64,000 nucleotides of DNA from Microbacterium esteraromaticum. GTDB taxonomy: Bacteria; Actinomycetota; Actinomycetes; Actinomycetales; Microbacteriaceae. Positions 1 to 8,546 of the stretch are shown here, piece after piece. The translations under genes and the position numbers were made by a program. The DNA lies in contig NZ_CP043732.1 of NCBI RefSeq assembly GCF_014084045.1, forward strand, positions 1,116,001 through 1,180,000, given 5' to 3'. The notes below the pieces were generated by a model. The model made no database searches, was not told the DNA's origin, and saw only the letters and a list, made by a program, of their open reading frames with translations. The number at the start of each line of letters is the position of its first letter. Positions within the stretch are counted from its first letter, which is position 1.

Positions 1-2
1 GC

Positions 3-179
3 GCGCGCTCGCGCGCAGTGGCCCAGGCGGTGCGCGTCGCGGCATCCGCCCTGGGAAACACCCCCGCGGTCGCCCGCGCCAGCTACGTCGACCCGCGCGT
101 GTTCGACCTGTACGACGAAGGGGTCGTCGTCGACCCGTCGCGGCGGATCGAGGGTCAGCTCGTCGCCCTTCTCAGGTGA
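3..179 (+). CDS. DNA topoisomerase IB, C-terminal end (partial)
   Basis: The gene is cut by the left edge; 58 codons remain before the TGA. The tail contains GNTPAVARASYVDPRVF, which matches the active-site segment of poxvirus-like bacterial type IB topoisomerases, where the tyrosine after Ser (SY) forms the 3'-phosphotyrosyl DNA link. The following VDPSRRIEG-type tail is also typical of actinobacterial members. The enzyme relaxes supercoils without ATP. Only the C-terminus is visible, so completeness of the protein cannot be judged. Confidence 0.8.
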   Translation, partial: ARSRAVAQAVRVAASALGNTPAVARASYVDPRVFDLYDEGVVVDPSRRIEGQLVALLR

Positions 180-247
180 GGCTGTCAACCCGCTCGGCGA
201 ACCGGATGCCCTGCTCTAGCGTCGCCTGACACGACGAAGGAGGAGCG

Positions 248-451
248 ATGAGCGACGACGCATCGACCGGACCAGAGGACCGCGACCGCGACGAGGGCCT
301 GCAGACGGCCCGGACCAGCGGCCGCTCGGGCGGCGGCGACCACCCGAGCCAGGCAGAGGGAGAGGATCCGAACGACCCGCCCCGGCGACCCGACCCCGAC
401 ACCGACGGGCACCCGTCGCAGGCGGAGGGCGAGGACGAGCCGCGTTCGTAG
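248..451 (+). CDS. Small acidic hypothetical protein (67 aa)
   Basis: Not a family I recognise. The start is supported by a very strong Shine-Dalgarno, AAGGAGGAG, about 3 bases before ATG. The protein is almost entirely charged and polar (Asp, Glu, Arg, Gly, Pro) with no hydrophobic core, so it is probably disordered. It holds an internal repeat: HPSQAEGEDP near residue 37 and HPSQAEGEDE near residue 57. It stands alone between the topoisomerase and the LacI regulator. Such small hydrophilic proteins are common in Microbacterium, but no function is assigned here. Confidence 0.6.
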   Translation: MSDDASTGPEDRDRDEGLQTARTSGRSGGGDHPSQAEGEDPNDPPRRPDPDTDGHPSQAEGEDEPRS

Positions 452-482
452 CTCAGGGAATCCGCGCGTTTCGTCAACCCCA

Positions 483-532
483 TTGACTTTCGTCGTCAAA
501 CCGGTTTACCTTCGTACCAATCAAACCGGTTA
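483..532 (+). promoter_or_regulatory. Promoter with paired LacI-type operators
   Basis: Two copies of an even-numbered palindrome lie just upstream of the LacI gene: AAACCGGTTT at 498-507 and AACCGGTT at 524-531, each preceded by TC, with centres 25 bp apart. A CG-centred palindrome is what LacI/GalR dimers bind. A TTGACT at 483-488 with TTTACC at 505-510 could be the -35 and -10 elements, which would put operator 1 across the -10. This suggests autorepression of the whole sugar operon. The promoter boxes are inferred; the palindromes are seen directly. Confidence 0.65.
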
Positions 533-571
533 GCCTCGCATCGCAGCGAGGCTTCGCCACACGGAGGTGGC

Positions 572-1603
572 ATGAATCGCACGACGATCGCCGACGTCGC
601 CCGCGAGGCGGGCGTCACGAAGGCAACGGTCTCGCACGCGCTGAGCGGCAACCGCCCGATCTCGGAGGAGACACGGGCCCGCGTGCTGGCCGCGGCCGAG
701 CGCCTCAACTGGGTGCCGAGCCAGAGTGCGCGCTCGCTGGCGACCCGACGCGCCAACGCCGTCGGCGTGGTGCTGGCCCGCGACCCCGACGTCATCGCCA
801 ACGACTCGTTCTTCCCCGCGTTCATCGCCGGGGTCGAGTCGGTGCTGGCCGAGACCGAGACCGCGCTGATGCTGCAGGTCGTGCCGGATCGGGATGCCGA
901 GCAGCGCGCATACCGGTCGATGGCGCACGGCAGGGCCGATGGGGCGATCCTGCTCGATCTGCGCGTCGAGGACTGGCGCGTCCCCCTGCTCGACGAACTG
1001 GGCGTGCCCACCGTGATCGTCGGGGCATACGACGAGGAGCACGACTTCTCGTGCGTGCGCACCGACGACGGCGAGCCCGTGCGGCAGCTGATCGATCATC
1101 TCCGCGATGCCGGTCACCGGCGCATCGCCCACGTCTCGGGACCGCTCGACTACGTGCACTCGCGCGCACGCGCCGACGCCTATGTCGAGGTCATGGGAGA
1201 CGCGGCGCTGCTGCGAGAGGGCGACTTCAGCGCCCGCAGCGGCCGCGATCGCACCGCCGAGCTGCTGGCCCTCGCCGATCGTCCCACCGCGATCCTCTAC
1301 TCCAACGACACCATGGCGATCGCCGGCCTGTCGTACGCCCGCGCGCAGGGCCTGACCGTTCCCGGCGACCTGGCCGTCGCCGGCTTCGACGACGATCCGC
1401 TCTCGGCGCACCTCTCTCCATCGCTGACGAGCGTCTCATCCGACCCGGCCGCCCGTGGCCGGGCCGCCGCGCGGCTTCTGCGCGGCGCCATCCTCGGTGC
1501 CGAACCGCGCACCGAGCTCATCGACTGCAACATCGTGCATTTTCGGGAAAGCACCTCGGGACCGGCATCCGCGGGCCCTGACGTTTCGAGGAGGACACCA
1601 TGA
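572..1603 (+). CDS. LacI-family transcriptional regulator
   Basis: This 343-residue protein has the length of a normal LacI/GalR repressor. The N-terminal helix-turn-helix starts TIADVAREAGVTKATVSHAL (residues 5-24), followed by the hinge segment PSQSARSLATRR (about 49-60) and a periplasmic-binding-protein-like effector domain. GGAGGT precedes the ATG. Its stop overlaps the ATG of the downstream binding protein (ATGA), so it is the first gene of the sugar transport operon. It probably represses that operon through the two AACCGGTT palindromes and is released by the imported sugar or a derivative. The inducer cannot be read from the sequence. Confidence 0.93.
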   Translation: MNRTTIADVAREAGVTKATVSHALSGNRPISEETRARVLAAAERLNWVPSQSARSLATRRANAVGVVLARDPDVIANDSFFPAFIAGVESVLAETETALMLQVVPDRDAEQRAYRSMAHGRADGAILLDLRVEDWRVPLLDELGVPTVIVGAYDEEHDFSCVRTDDGEPVRQLIDHLRDAGHRRIAHVSGPLDYVHSRARADAYVEVMGDAALLREGDFSARSGRDRTAELLALADRPTAILYSNDTMAIAGLSYARAQGLTVPGDLAVAGFDDDPLSAHLSPSLTSVSSDPAARGRAAARLLRGAILGAEPRTELIDCNIVHFRESTSGPASAGPDVSRRTP

Positions 1604-2868
1604 AGAAGATCCATTCCGCAGCGCTCATCGGCGCATTCGCACTCGTCGTCACCGGCTGCTCGGCCGGCGGCGCCGGTGGCGGCACAGAGGCGAACGACGG
1701 CGCAGGCGGCATCAAGATCTGGCTGTCGAACAACGAGCAGGAGCTCGCCTGGGGCAAGGAGGTCGTGAAGGCCTGGAACGACGAGCATCCGGATGCCCAG
1801 GTCGAGGCGCAGGAGATCCCCGCCGCCTCATCCTCGGAAGAGGCGATCACCGCTGCCATCACCGCAGGCACCGCGCCGTGCCTGGTGTTCAACATCGCTC
1901 CGGCGGCGGTCTCGGGCTGGGTCAAGCAGGGCGGACTCGTCGATCTCAGCACGCTCGACGGCGCCGACGACTACATCGGCGGACGCGGCGGCGACGTCGA
2001 CTCCTACCGTACGGACGACGCCTTCTACCAGCTGCCGTGGAAGTCGAACCCCGTCATGGTGATGTACAACAAGGAGCTGTTCACCAAGGCCGGACTCGAC
2101 GCCGACGACCCGAAGATGAACACGTACGACGCATTCCTCGACGGTGCGCGCGCGATCGTGAACTCGGGCGTGCAGAGCGCGATCTGGCCGGCTCCGACGA
2201 GCGAGTTCTACCAGCCCTGGTTCGACTTCTACCCCTTCTACCTGGCCGAGACCGACGGCACGATGCTGGTCGAAGACGGCAAGGCCACCATCGACTCGGA
2301 CGCGGGCGCGAAGGTCGCCGACTTCTGGGCGACCGTCTACAAGGAGAAGCTGGCCCCGAACGAGAAGTCCACAGACGACGCCATGTCGTCGGGCACGACC
2401 GCCATGCAGCTCGCCGGCCCCTGGGCGATCCCGTCGTACGCCGACACCGTCGACGTCGGCTTCATGCCGGTGCCGACATCGGACGGTCAGGAGAACCCGA
2501 AGACCTTCGCCGACTCGAAGAGCATCTCGATGTTCACCTCGTGCAAGAACCAGGGCACCGCGTGGGAGTTCCTGCAGTTCGCGACGAACGAGGAGAACGA
2601 CGGACTGCTGCTCGAGAAGACGGGTCAGATGCCGATGCGCACCGATCTGCGCGACACCTACCCCGACTACTTCGACGCGAACCCGAACTACGTCGCCTTC
2701 GCCGATCAGGCCGAGAACACGGTCGATGTGCCCAGCATCCCCAACTCGGTGGAGGCGTGGCAGGCGTTCCGCGACGAGTACTCCGCATCGGTGATCTTCG
2801 GCAAGGAGCCCACCTCGGAGTTCCTCGAGAAGGCCGCCGAGAAGATCGACGGCATCGTCGCCGAGTGA
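1600..2868 (+). CDS. ABC sugar transporter, substrate-binding lipoprotein
   Basis: The 422-residue protein starts with a lipoprotein signal peptide: basic MKK, a hydrophobic stretch, then lipobox VTGC with Cys20, followed by a Gly-rich linker. The mature part begins IKIWLSNNEQELAWGKEVVKAW and resembles family 1 solute-binding proteins (MalE-like) that bind oligosaccharides outside the membrane. It overlaps the regulator by 4 bases, and two permease genes follow directly. The GH130-type enzyme downstream suggests a mannose-containing beta-oligosaccharide as ligand, which is inference only. Confidence 0.92.
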   Translation: MKKIHSAALIGAFALVVTGCSAGGAGGGTEANDGAGGIKIWLSNNEQELAWGKEVVKAWNDEHPDAQVEAQEIPAASSSEEAITAAITAGTAPCLVFNIAPAAVSGWVKQGGLVDLSTLDGADDYIGGRGGDVDSYRTDDAFYQLPWKSNPVMVMYNKELFTKAGLDADDPKMNTYDAFLDGARAIVNSGVQSAIWPAPTSEFYQPWFDFYPFYLAETDGTMLVEDGKATIDSDAGAKVADFWATVYKEKLAPNEKSTDDAMSSGTTAMQLAGPWAIPSYADTVDVGFMPVPTSDGQENPKTFADSKSISMFTSCKNQGTAWEFLQFATNEENDGLLLEKTGQMPMRTDLRDTYPDYFDANPNYVAFADQAENTVDVPSIPNSVEAWQAFRDEYSASVIFGKEPTSEFLEKAAEKIDGIVAE

Positions 2869-2872
2869 CGCG

Positions 2873-3772
2873 ATGACCGACCGGAGCACGCGGCTGCGCA
2901 CCAGGATCCTCGGTGCGCAGCCGCTGGGCGGCCTGTTCGCCCTGCCGTATTTCGTGTTCGTGCTGGCGATCTTCGCGTACCCGCTGATCTTCGCCGTCTA
3001 CATCGCGTTCCACGACTACTTCTTCACCGCCCCCGGAGTCGAACCCGAGCGGCCGTTCGTGGGCTTCGACAACTTCGCCGAGGTGATGACCGATCCGAAG
3101 GTGTTCGACGCGTTCCGCAACACGCTCGTGTTCCTGGTGATCAACGTGCCGCTCACCGTCGTGCTGTCGATGGTCCTCGCTACGGCGCTGAACAGCGGCA
3201 TCCGGTGGGTGGCGGCGTACCGGGTCGCCTTCTACGTGCCCTACCTGACGGCCAGCGTCTCGCTGGTAGGCGTCTGGATGCTGATGTTCTCGAGCAACGG
3301 GCTCATCAACACCTTCCTCGGCGATCTCGCCCCGAAGCCGTCGTGGCTGGTGAACAGCGCGCTGGCGATGCCGATGATCGCGCTCTACGTCACCTGGAAG
3401 CAGCTCGGGTTCTACATCCTGCTGTACCTCGCCGCGCTGCAGAACGTGCCGAAGGAGCTCTACGAGTCGGCTGAGACCGACGGGGCGGGCGGGTTCGCCC
3501 GATTCATGAACGTGACCGTCCCCGGGGTGCGCAACGCGACGACGCTCGTGCTGATCCTGTCGATCATCACCGGAGCGAACCTGTTCACCGAGCCCTACCT
3601 GCTCACCAGCGGCGGCGGACCGGACGGAGCGTCGGTCACCCCCGTGCTGCTGATCTATCAGCAGGGCATCCAGCAGCAGAACCCCGACACCGCTGCGGCG
3701 ATCGGGATGATCCTCGTCGTGCTGGTCGGCGCACTGTCGCTGATCGCGAACCGAGCCACCCAGGAGCGATGA
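2873..3772 (+). CDS. ABC sugar transporter permease (MalF/UgpA-like)
   Basis: This 299-residue integral membrane protein has about six hydrophobic segments, beginning LFALPYFVFVLAIFAYPLIF. The cytoplasmic EAA loop, which docks the ATPase, is visible as ELYESAETDGAGGFARF around residue 200. It forms the transport channel with the next gene. It starts 4 bases after the binding-protein stop, and its own stop overlaps the next ATG. No ATPase gene is present in the operon, so the system probably borrows a shared MsmK/MalK-type ATPase encoded elsewhere, as is usual for this class. Confidence 0.92.
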   Translation: MTDRSTRLRTRILGAQPLGGLFALPYFVFVLAIFAYPLIFAVYIAFHDYFFTAPGVEPERPFVGFDNFAEVMTDPKVFDAFRNTLVFLVINVPLTVVLSMVLATALNSGIRWVAAYRVAFYVPYLTASVSLVGVWMLMFSSNGLINTFLGDLAPKPSWLVNSALAMPMIALYVTWKQLGFYILLYLAALQNVPKELYESAETDGAGGFARFMNVTVPGVRNATTLVLILSIITGANLFTEPYLLTSGGGPDGASVTPVLLIYQQGIQQQNPDTAAAIGMILVVLVGALSLIANRATQER

Positions 3773-4611
3773 TGCGTGCCAGACGACGACTCCCCCGCGT
3801 GCTGAGCGTGACGCTGCTCACGCTGGCGGCGATCGTGTTCGTGTTCCCGTTCTACTTCATGATCGTCGGCGCGTTCCAGGAGAACCCGACGAACGCACCG
3901 GACGAGCTGCTGCCGATGGGCGGCTGGACTCTGCAGAACTTCGCGAACATCGACTCGCGCATCGATCTGCTCCGCTCGCTGCTGAACTCGCTCATCTTCA
4001 CCGCCGGCGTGCTGCTCGGCACGGTGGTGTTCGGGATGCTCGCGGGGTACGCCCTCGCGCGGCTCGACTTCCGCGGTCGCGGTGTGCTGTGGGTGCTGAT
4101 GCTGCTCGTGCAGATGGTGCCGTTCCAGCTGCTGATGATCCCGCTCTACGTGCAGATCACGCGCACCTACGGTCTGGGCGACTCGTACCTCGGGATGATC
4201 CTGCCGTTCGCGATCAACACGACGGCGGTGTTCATCTTCACCCAGTTCTTCAAATCGCTGCCTGCCGAGATCTTCGAGGCCGCGCGCATCGACGGCGCCG
4301 GCGAGCTGCGCCTGCTCACCGCGGTGGCTGTGCCGCTGATCCGGCCGGTGCTGGTGACCGTGGTGCTGATCACCTTCATCGGCCCGTGGAACGAGTTCCT
4401 CTGGCCGTTCCTCATCACGAAGGACGCCTCGCTGCAGCCGCTGGCCGTCTCGCTCGCGAACTACATCTCCAACGTCGCTCAGTCGACCGCCAACCCGAAC
4501 GGCGCGATCCTCGCCGGCGCGACGGCTCTCGCGCTGCCCGTCGTCGTGCTCTTCTGCGTCTTCCAGCGCTTCTTCACCGCCACCGATCTCGGGGCCGCCG
4601 TCAAGGGCTGA
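3769..4611 (+). CDS. ABC sugar transporter permease (MalG-like)
   Basis: A 280-residue membrane protein and partner of the preceding permease. The N-terminal helix is LSVTLLTLAAIVFVFPFYF. The EAA loop reads EIFEAARIDGAGELRLL (about residues 168-184), the standard ATPase-docking motif in CUT1 sugar importers. It overlaps the upstream gene by 4 bases (ATGATG context), implying coupled translation and equal stoichiometry. Together with the lipoprotein it makes a complete importer apart from the ATPase. Confidence 0.92.
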   Translation: MMRARRRLPRVLSVTLLTLAAIVFVFPFYFMIVGAFQENPTNAPDELLPMGGWTLQNFANIDSRIDLLRSLLNSLIFTAGVLLGTVVFGMLAGYALARLDFRGRGVLWVLMLLVQMVPFQLLMIPLYVQITRTYGLGDSYLGMILPFAINTTAVFIFTQFFKSLPAEIFEAARIDGAGELRLLTAVAVPLIRPVLVTVVLITFIGPWNEFLWPFLITKDASLQPLAVSLANYISNVAQSTANPNGAILAGATALALPVVVLFCVFQRFFTATDLGAAVKG

Positions 4612-4640
4612 CGCCCCCGACGCGTCTCAGAAAGGACATC

Positions 4641-5615
4641 ATGTTCACCGGAGCATCCTTCCCGCTCGGACCCTTCACCCCCTACGAGGGGAACCCCATC
4701 CTGCGGCCTCGCGGCGAGAGCTGGGAGTCGTCCAACCTCTACAACCCGGCGGCTCTCGTCGACGGCGACGAGGTGCTGCTGCTGTACCGCGCCCACGCCG
4801 ACGACATCGTCTCGCACATCGGACTGGCCCGCTCACGCGACGGGGTGAACTTCACCCGCGAGGACGAGCCGATCCTCTCCCCCGCCGAGGACTACGAGCG
4901 CTACGGCTGCGAGGACCCTCGCATCGCGCTCATCGACGGCACCTACTACCTCACGTACACGGGCTGGGATCGCCGCAGCGCCCAGCTGTGCCTGGCCACC
5001 TCCACAGACCTGCGCGAATGGACGAGGCATGGCCCGCTCTTCGACGACTTCGACACGTTCAAGACCATGGACCCGCGCGGGTTCAACTGGTCGAAGGCCG
5101 GCGTGATCGTGCCGGTGAGGATGCACGGGAAGTGGTGGATGTACTTCGGCGAGGGCGGCATCTACTGGGCCACCAGCGACGATCTCATCCACTGGACGCC
5201 AGGCACGCCTGACACCGAGCCGATGTACTCGCCCACACCGGGCACCTGGGACGAGGCCCTCGTGGAGATCGGCACGTCTCCCGTCGTGACGGACAACGGC
5301 CTTCTCTTGATGCTCACCAACGGGGCGACGCGCACCGTGCACGACGACGGCTCGGTCGACGTCGACTACCGCTGCGGCCAGATCGCGATCGATCCGGATG
5401 AGCCGACCCGCGTCATCGCCCGCATGCAGGAGCCGTGGCTCAGGCCGCAGACCTTCGAGGACCTCAACGGTCTCGTGTCGAACGTGACCTTCGTGGAGGG
5501 CCTCGTGAAGTTCCACGGGAAGTGGTTCGCGTACTACGGCCAGTCCGACACGACGCTGGCCGTCGCGATCCACGACCCCGAGCAGCCCTGGGGCAGGGCT
5601 CTGAGAGAGGAATGA
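4641..5615 (+). CDS. GH130-type glycoside phosphorylase/hydrolase
   Basis: The 324-residue protein matches the five-bladed beta-propeller GH130 family (beta-mannoside phosphorylases, some hydrolases). Seen directly: the N-terminal FTPYEGNPIL strand, NPAALVDGDEVLLLYRA, and the hallmark GCEDPRI at residues 89-95, whose Asp is the catalytic acid in characterised members. It lacks a signal peptide, so it acts in the cytosol on the imported saccharide. Phosphorolysis would give mannose-1-phosphate; whether this one uses phosphate or water cannot be settled by eye. AAAGGA precedes the ATG. Its stop overlaps the ATG of the next gene. Confidence 0.85.
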   Translation: MFTGASFPLGPFTPYEGNPILRPRGESWESSNLYNPAALVDGDEVLLLYRAHADDIVSHIGLARSRDGVNFTREDEPILSPAEDYERYGCEDPRIALIDGTYYLTYTGWDRRSAQLCLATSTDLREWTRHGPLFDDFDTFKTMDPRGFNWSKAGVIVPVRMHGKWWMYFGEGGIYWATSDDLIHWTPGTPDTEPMYSPTPGTWDEALVEIGTSPVVTDNGLLLMLTNGATRTVHDDGSVDVDYRCGQIAIDPDEPTRVIARMQEPWLRPQTFEDLNGLVSNVTFVEGLVKFHGKWFAYYGQSDTTLAVAIHDPEQPWGRALREE

Positions 5616-7648
5616 GAATCATGGAGACCACGCGACGCGGGTTCCTGACCGCAGCCGGCGCCTCCGCGCTCGGGGCGGCATCCGTCATCACCGCCGGGGC
5701 GGGCGCTGCGCCCGCCGTCGCCGCGCAGACGGCATCCGCACGACCGACGCGACATGCGGGAGCGGGGCGGCTGACCAACCTCGACCACCTGCGATTCCTG
5801 CTCGACGAGGTGCCGCTCGCACCGACCGACGCGCACACCACCTTCGAGATCGAGGCCGAGCCGCGGGCGCTCGCCCCGTGGACCTACGCCGACTCCGACG
5901 GATCCGGCGGTTTCCGCCGCGTCGGCGGCGGAACGCTCGACGAGACCACGGGCCACTGGACGCAGGGGGCGTACAACGCCGACGACATCTCCCGCGCAGC
6001 GGTGGTGTTCCTGCGCGACTGGCGGGCCGGCGGCGGCGAGCGCAGCCGCGACGACGCCCGGGAACTGCTCAGGACGCTCGCATACCTACAGACCGTCGAC
6101 GGGCCGAACACGGGCAACGTCGTGCTGTGGCAGCAGGCGGACGGCACGCTGAACCCGAGTGCGATCCCGGTGGAGCTGCCCGATCCGTCGGATTCGGCCG
6201 AGTCGTACTGGCTCGCCCGCACCGTCTGGGCATTCGGAGAGGGCTGCGCGGCCTTCCGGAAGGAGGATGCCGCATTCGCGGCCTTCCTCCTCGAGCGGCT
6301 GCATCTGTGCCTCGATGCCCTCCAGCGTCAGTCGCTGTCGAAGGTGGGGACCTTCGTGCAGAGCGACGGCGTTGAGCTGCCGGCCTGGCTGATCACCGGC
6401 GGAGCGGACGCCACGGCCGAAGCCATGCTCGGTCTCGTCGCCGCGGCACGCACCCTGCCGGACGACGCGCGGATACGGCGAGCGCTCGCCTCGTACGGCG
6501 AGGGCGTCGCGAGCATGGCGACGGATCCTGACGGCGGCTGGCCGTTCGGGGCGGTGCTGCCGTGGACCGGCTCCCTCGGCTTCTGGCATGCCTGGGGAGC
6601 TGCCGCGCCAGAGGCGCTGGCAGCCGCCGGCTCGCTGCTCGGCAGGCGGGAGTGGGTGTCCGCGTCGGCCGGAGACGCCGGCGGGTTCACCCCGCTCGTG
6701 CTGACCTGCGGTGGTCCCGCCAACGCGTGGGCGCCGCTGCCGGCCGAGGCCCAGATCGCGTACGGCGCGCATGGCCGGGTCGCGGGAGCGCTGCAGGCCG
6801 GGGGCGCAGGGCACCGTGTGCTCGCCGGCCTCGCCGCCGGGTGGTTCTTCGGAGCCAACACGGCCGGCGTGCCCGTGTACGACCCGGCGACCGGCGTCAC
6901 CTTCGACGGCGTGGAGACCGACGGCAGGGTCAACCGCAACTCGGGTGCGGAGTCGACGATCCACGGGCAGCTCACCATGCTGCTGCTCGACAGCGCCCCC
7001 GACGTCGCCGCGATCGCCACGTCGATCTCCGGGCTGAGGGCGCACACGGGCCTGCGCGCCATCGACGCCGAGAACGCGACCCTCTCGCCCGGGTGCACGG
7101 TGGTTCGCCCCGCGACGGGCGCGTGGACCGGCGAGGGGAACCTGTCGGGCGGTGCCTACGTGCAGGTGCCCGAGGGGGAGTGGGTCGAGTTCGAGGTGGC
7201 GGAGGCCGCCGTGCTGCACGGGCTCATCTGGCGCCAGGCGACGGATGTCGGCGACGCGGTGTGGGAGGTGCGGGCAGGCGGGCGCACCTGGACGAAGACG
7301 ACTCCGGCCGGCGGCACCGGCACGCGCGGGCTGACCGAGGCGGACGGGATGCTGGTGCCGCAGCTGCTCGGCGAGTCGCTGGAGCGTGCGGTGGTGCGGT
7401 GCACGAGCCGCGGAGACGTGCGCCTGGATGCCCTGGTCGTGCAGCCTCTGGTGACCACGGCGGTGTACGAGACCGCAGCCGGTGACGCGGTGCTCTATGC
7501 GAACAGCACAGCGACCGACCGGCAACACGCCCCGCTCGCCGAAGGAGACGGACGCACCTACGGCTGGGATGGTTCGCAGCACGGGCAGGCGGCGCGAGGA
7601 CGATCCGTGCGCGTACGGGGCGGAGGGTTCACGATCACCCTTCCGTAG
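5612..7648 (+). CDS. Tat-secreted protein of unknown function in sugar operon
   Basis: This protein of about 678 residues begins with a twin-arginine signal (TTRRGFLTAAGASAL, then an Ala-rich stretch), so it should be exported folded. The start at 5612 overlaps the GH130 stop (ATGA); a second in-frame ATG at 5621 is also possible. The middle is rich in Trp and amphipathic helices (for example WTQGAYNADDISRAAVVFL and SYWLARTVWAFGEG), which suggests an alpha/alpha-toroid like that of many glycosidases. The last 200 residues look like beta-rich carbohydrate-binding folds. I do not recognise a named family. Its place suggests it frees or processes the saccharide that the importer takes up. Confidence 0.8.
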   Translation: MRIMETTRRGFLTAAGASALGAASVITAGAGAAPAVAAQTASARPTRHAGAGRLTNLDHLRFLLDEVPLAPTDAHTTFEIEAEPRALAPWTYADSDGSGGFRRVGGGTLDETTGHWTQGAYNADDISRAAVVFLRDWRAGGGERSRDDARELLRTLAYLQTVDGPNTGNVVLWQQADGTLNPSAIPVELPDPSDSAESYWLARTVWAFGEGCAAFRKEDAAFAAFLLERLHLCLDALQRQSLSKVGTFVQSDGVELPAWLITGGADATAEAMLGLVAAARTLPDDARIRRALASYGEGVASMATDPDGGWPFGAVLPWTGSLGFWHAWGAAAPEALAAAGSLLGRREWVSASAGDAGGFTPLVLTCGGPANAWAPLPAEAQIAYGAHGRVAGALQAGGAGHRVLAGLAAGWFFGANTAGVPVYDPATGVTFDGVETDGRVNRNSGAESTIHGQLTMLLLDSAPDVAAIATSISGLRAHTGLRAIDAENATLSPGCTVVRPATGAWTGEGNLSGGAYVQVPEGEWVEFEVAEAAVLHGLIWRQATDVGDAVWEVRAGGRTWTKTTPAGGTGTRGLTEADGMLVPQLLGESLERAVVRCTSRGDVRLDALVVQPLVTTAVYETAAGDAVLYANSTATDRQHAPLAEGDGRTYGWDGSQHGQAARGRSVRVRGGGFTITLP

Positions 7649-7672
7649 TGCTGACAGGAGCATGATGGGAGG

Positions 7673-8491
7673 GTGGTCGACATCCTCTCCGCACTCACGA
7701 AGCTGCCCGATCCCCAGTACGTCGAAGTGGGCGACGGCGTAGCCCTGGCCTCCTACTCGTGGGGGGATCCAGACGGACCCGCGCTCGTGCTCGTGCACGG
7801 GTTCGCGTCGAGCACCGCCGACACGTGGGTGCACACCGGGTGGGTGCGGATGCTCGAGCGCGAGGGGTTCCGCATCCTCGGCATCGACCAGCGCGGGCAC
7901 GGCGCGAGTCAGAAGCCGCACGAATCGGCCGGCTACACGGTGCGCAACCTCGCGCGCGACATCGAGTCGGTGCTCGACACGTTCCTGATCGACGAGGCCA
8001 TGTACGTCGGATACTCGCTGGGAGCGCGTGTCGGCTGGCAGGTGGCGCTCGACCTCGCCGACCGCATCCCGCGGGCGGTGCTCGGAGGGGTGCCGGACGG
8101 CATCCCGCTCGACAGGCTCGACACCGATCAGGTGCGCCGGTACGCCGACGACGGCACCCCGGTGACCGACCCGGTGACGCAGAACTACGTCGCCCTGGCC
8201 GAGCGGGTGCCCGGCAACGACATGTATGCGCTGCTCGCGCTGGCCGAGGGGATGCGCGACTCCCGCTCGATCGATCCGGACACCGCGCACGCGCCGCAGC
8301 AGCCGGTGCTGTTCGCGACGGGAGAGCAGGATGCGGTGCTCGCCGGCTCGCGCCGGCTCGCCGAGGCTGCGCCGCAGGCGACGTTCTTCGAGATCCCGGG
8401 GCGTCATCACTTCAACGCCCCGGGCGCGAAGGCGTTCCGGATGGCGGCGCTGGAGTTCTTGAAGGGCGAGCCCGCGGTCTCTCACGAGTGA
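7673..8491 (+). CDS. Alpha/beta hydrolase
   Basis: The 272-residue protein has the alpha/beta hydrolase pattern: LVLVHGFASS (oxyanion region, residues 37-46), the nucleophile elbow VGYSLGAR with Ser114, a late TGEQDAVL for the acidic residue, and GRHHFNAPG for the catalytic His. It starts with GTG at 7673; the ATGs at 7662 and 7665 are out of frame. AGGAG lies about 12 bases upstream, so the start is moderately certain. The substrate is unknown. It follows the sugar operon by 24 bases and could be read through from it, but nothing links the functions. Confidence 0.85.
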   Translation: MVDILSALTKLPDPQYVEVGDGVALASYSWGDPDGPALVLVHGFASSTADTWVHTGWVRMLEREGFRILGIDQRGHGASQKPHESAGYTVRNLARDIESVLDTFLIDEAMYVGYSLGARVGWQVALDLADRIPRAVLGGVPDGIPLDRLDTDQVRRYADDGTPVTDPVTQNYVALAERVPGNDMYALLALAEGMRDSRSIDPDTAHAPQQPVLFATGEQDAVLAGSRRLAEAAPQATFFEIPGRHHFNAPGAKAFRMAALEFLKGEPAVSHE

Positions 8492-8546
8492 TGCGGTCAC
8501 TCACGAGTGGGGTGGTTTCTCGGAGCTCGTCGCGCCGGTCTAACGT

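Noticed and set aside
6086..8500. Long minus-strand open frame (804 codons) opposite the Tat-secreted and hydrolase genes
   Set aside because: It is antisense to two well-supported genes, is Arg/His-rich as expected of high-GC shadow frames, and has no motif or ribosome binding site.
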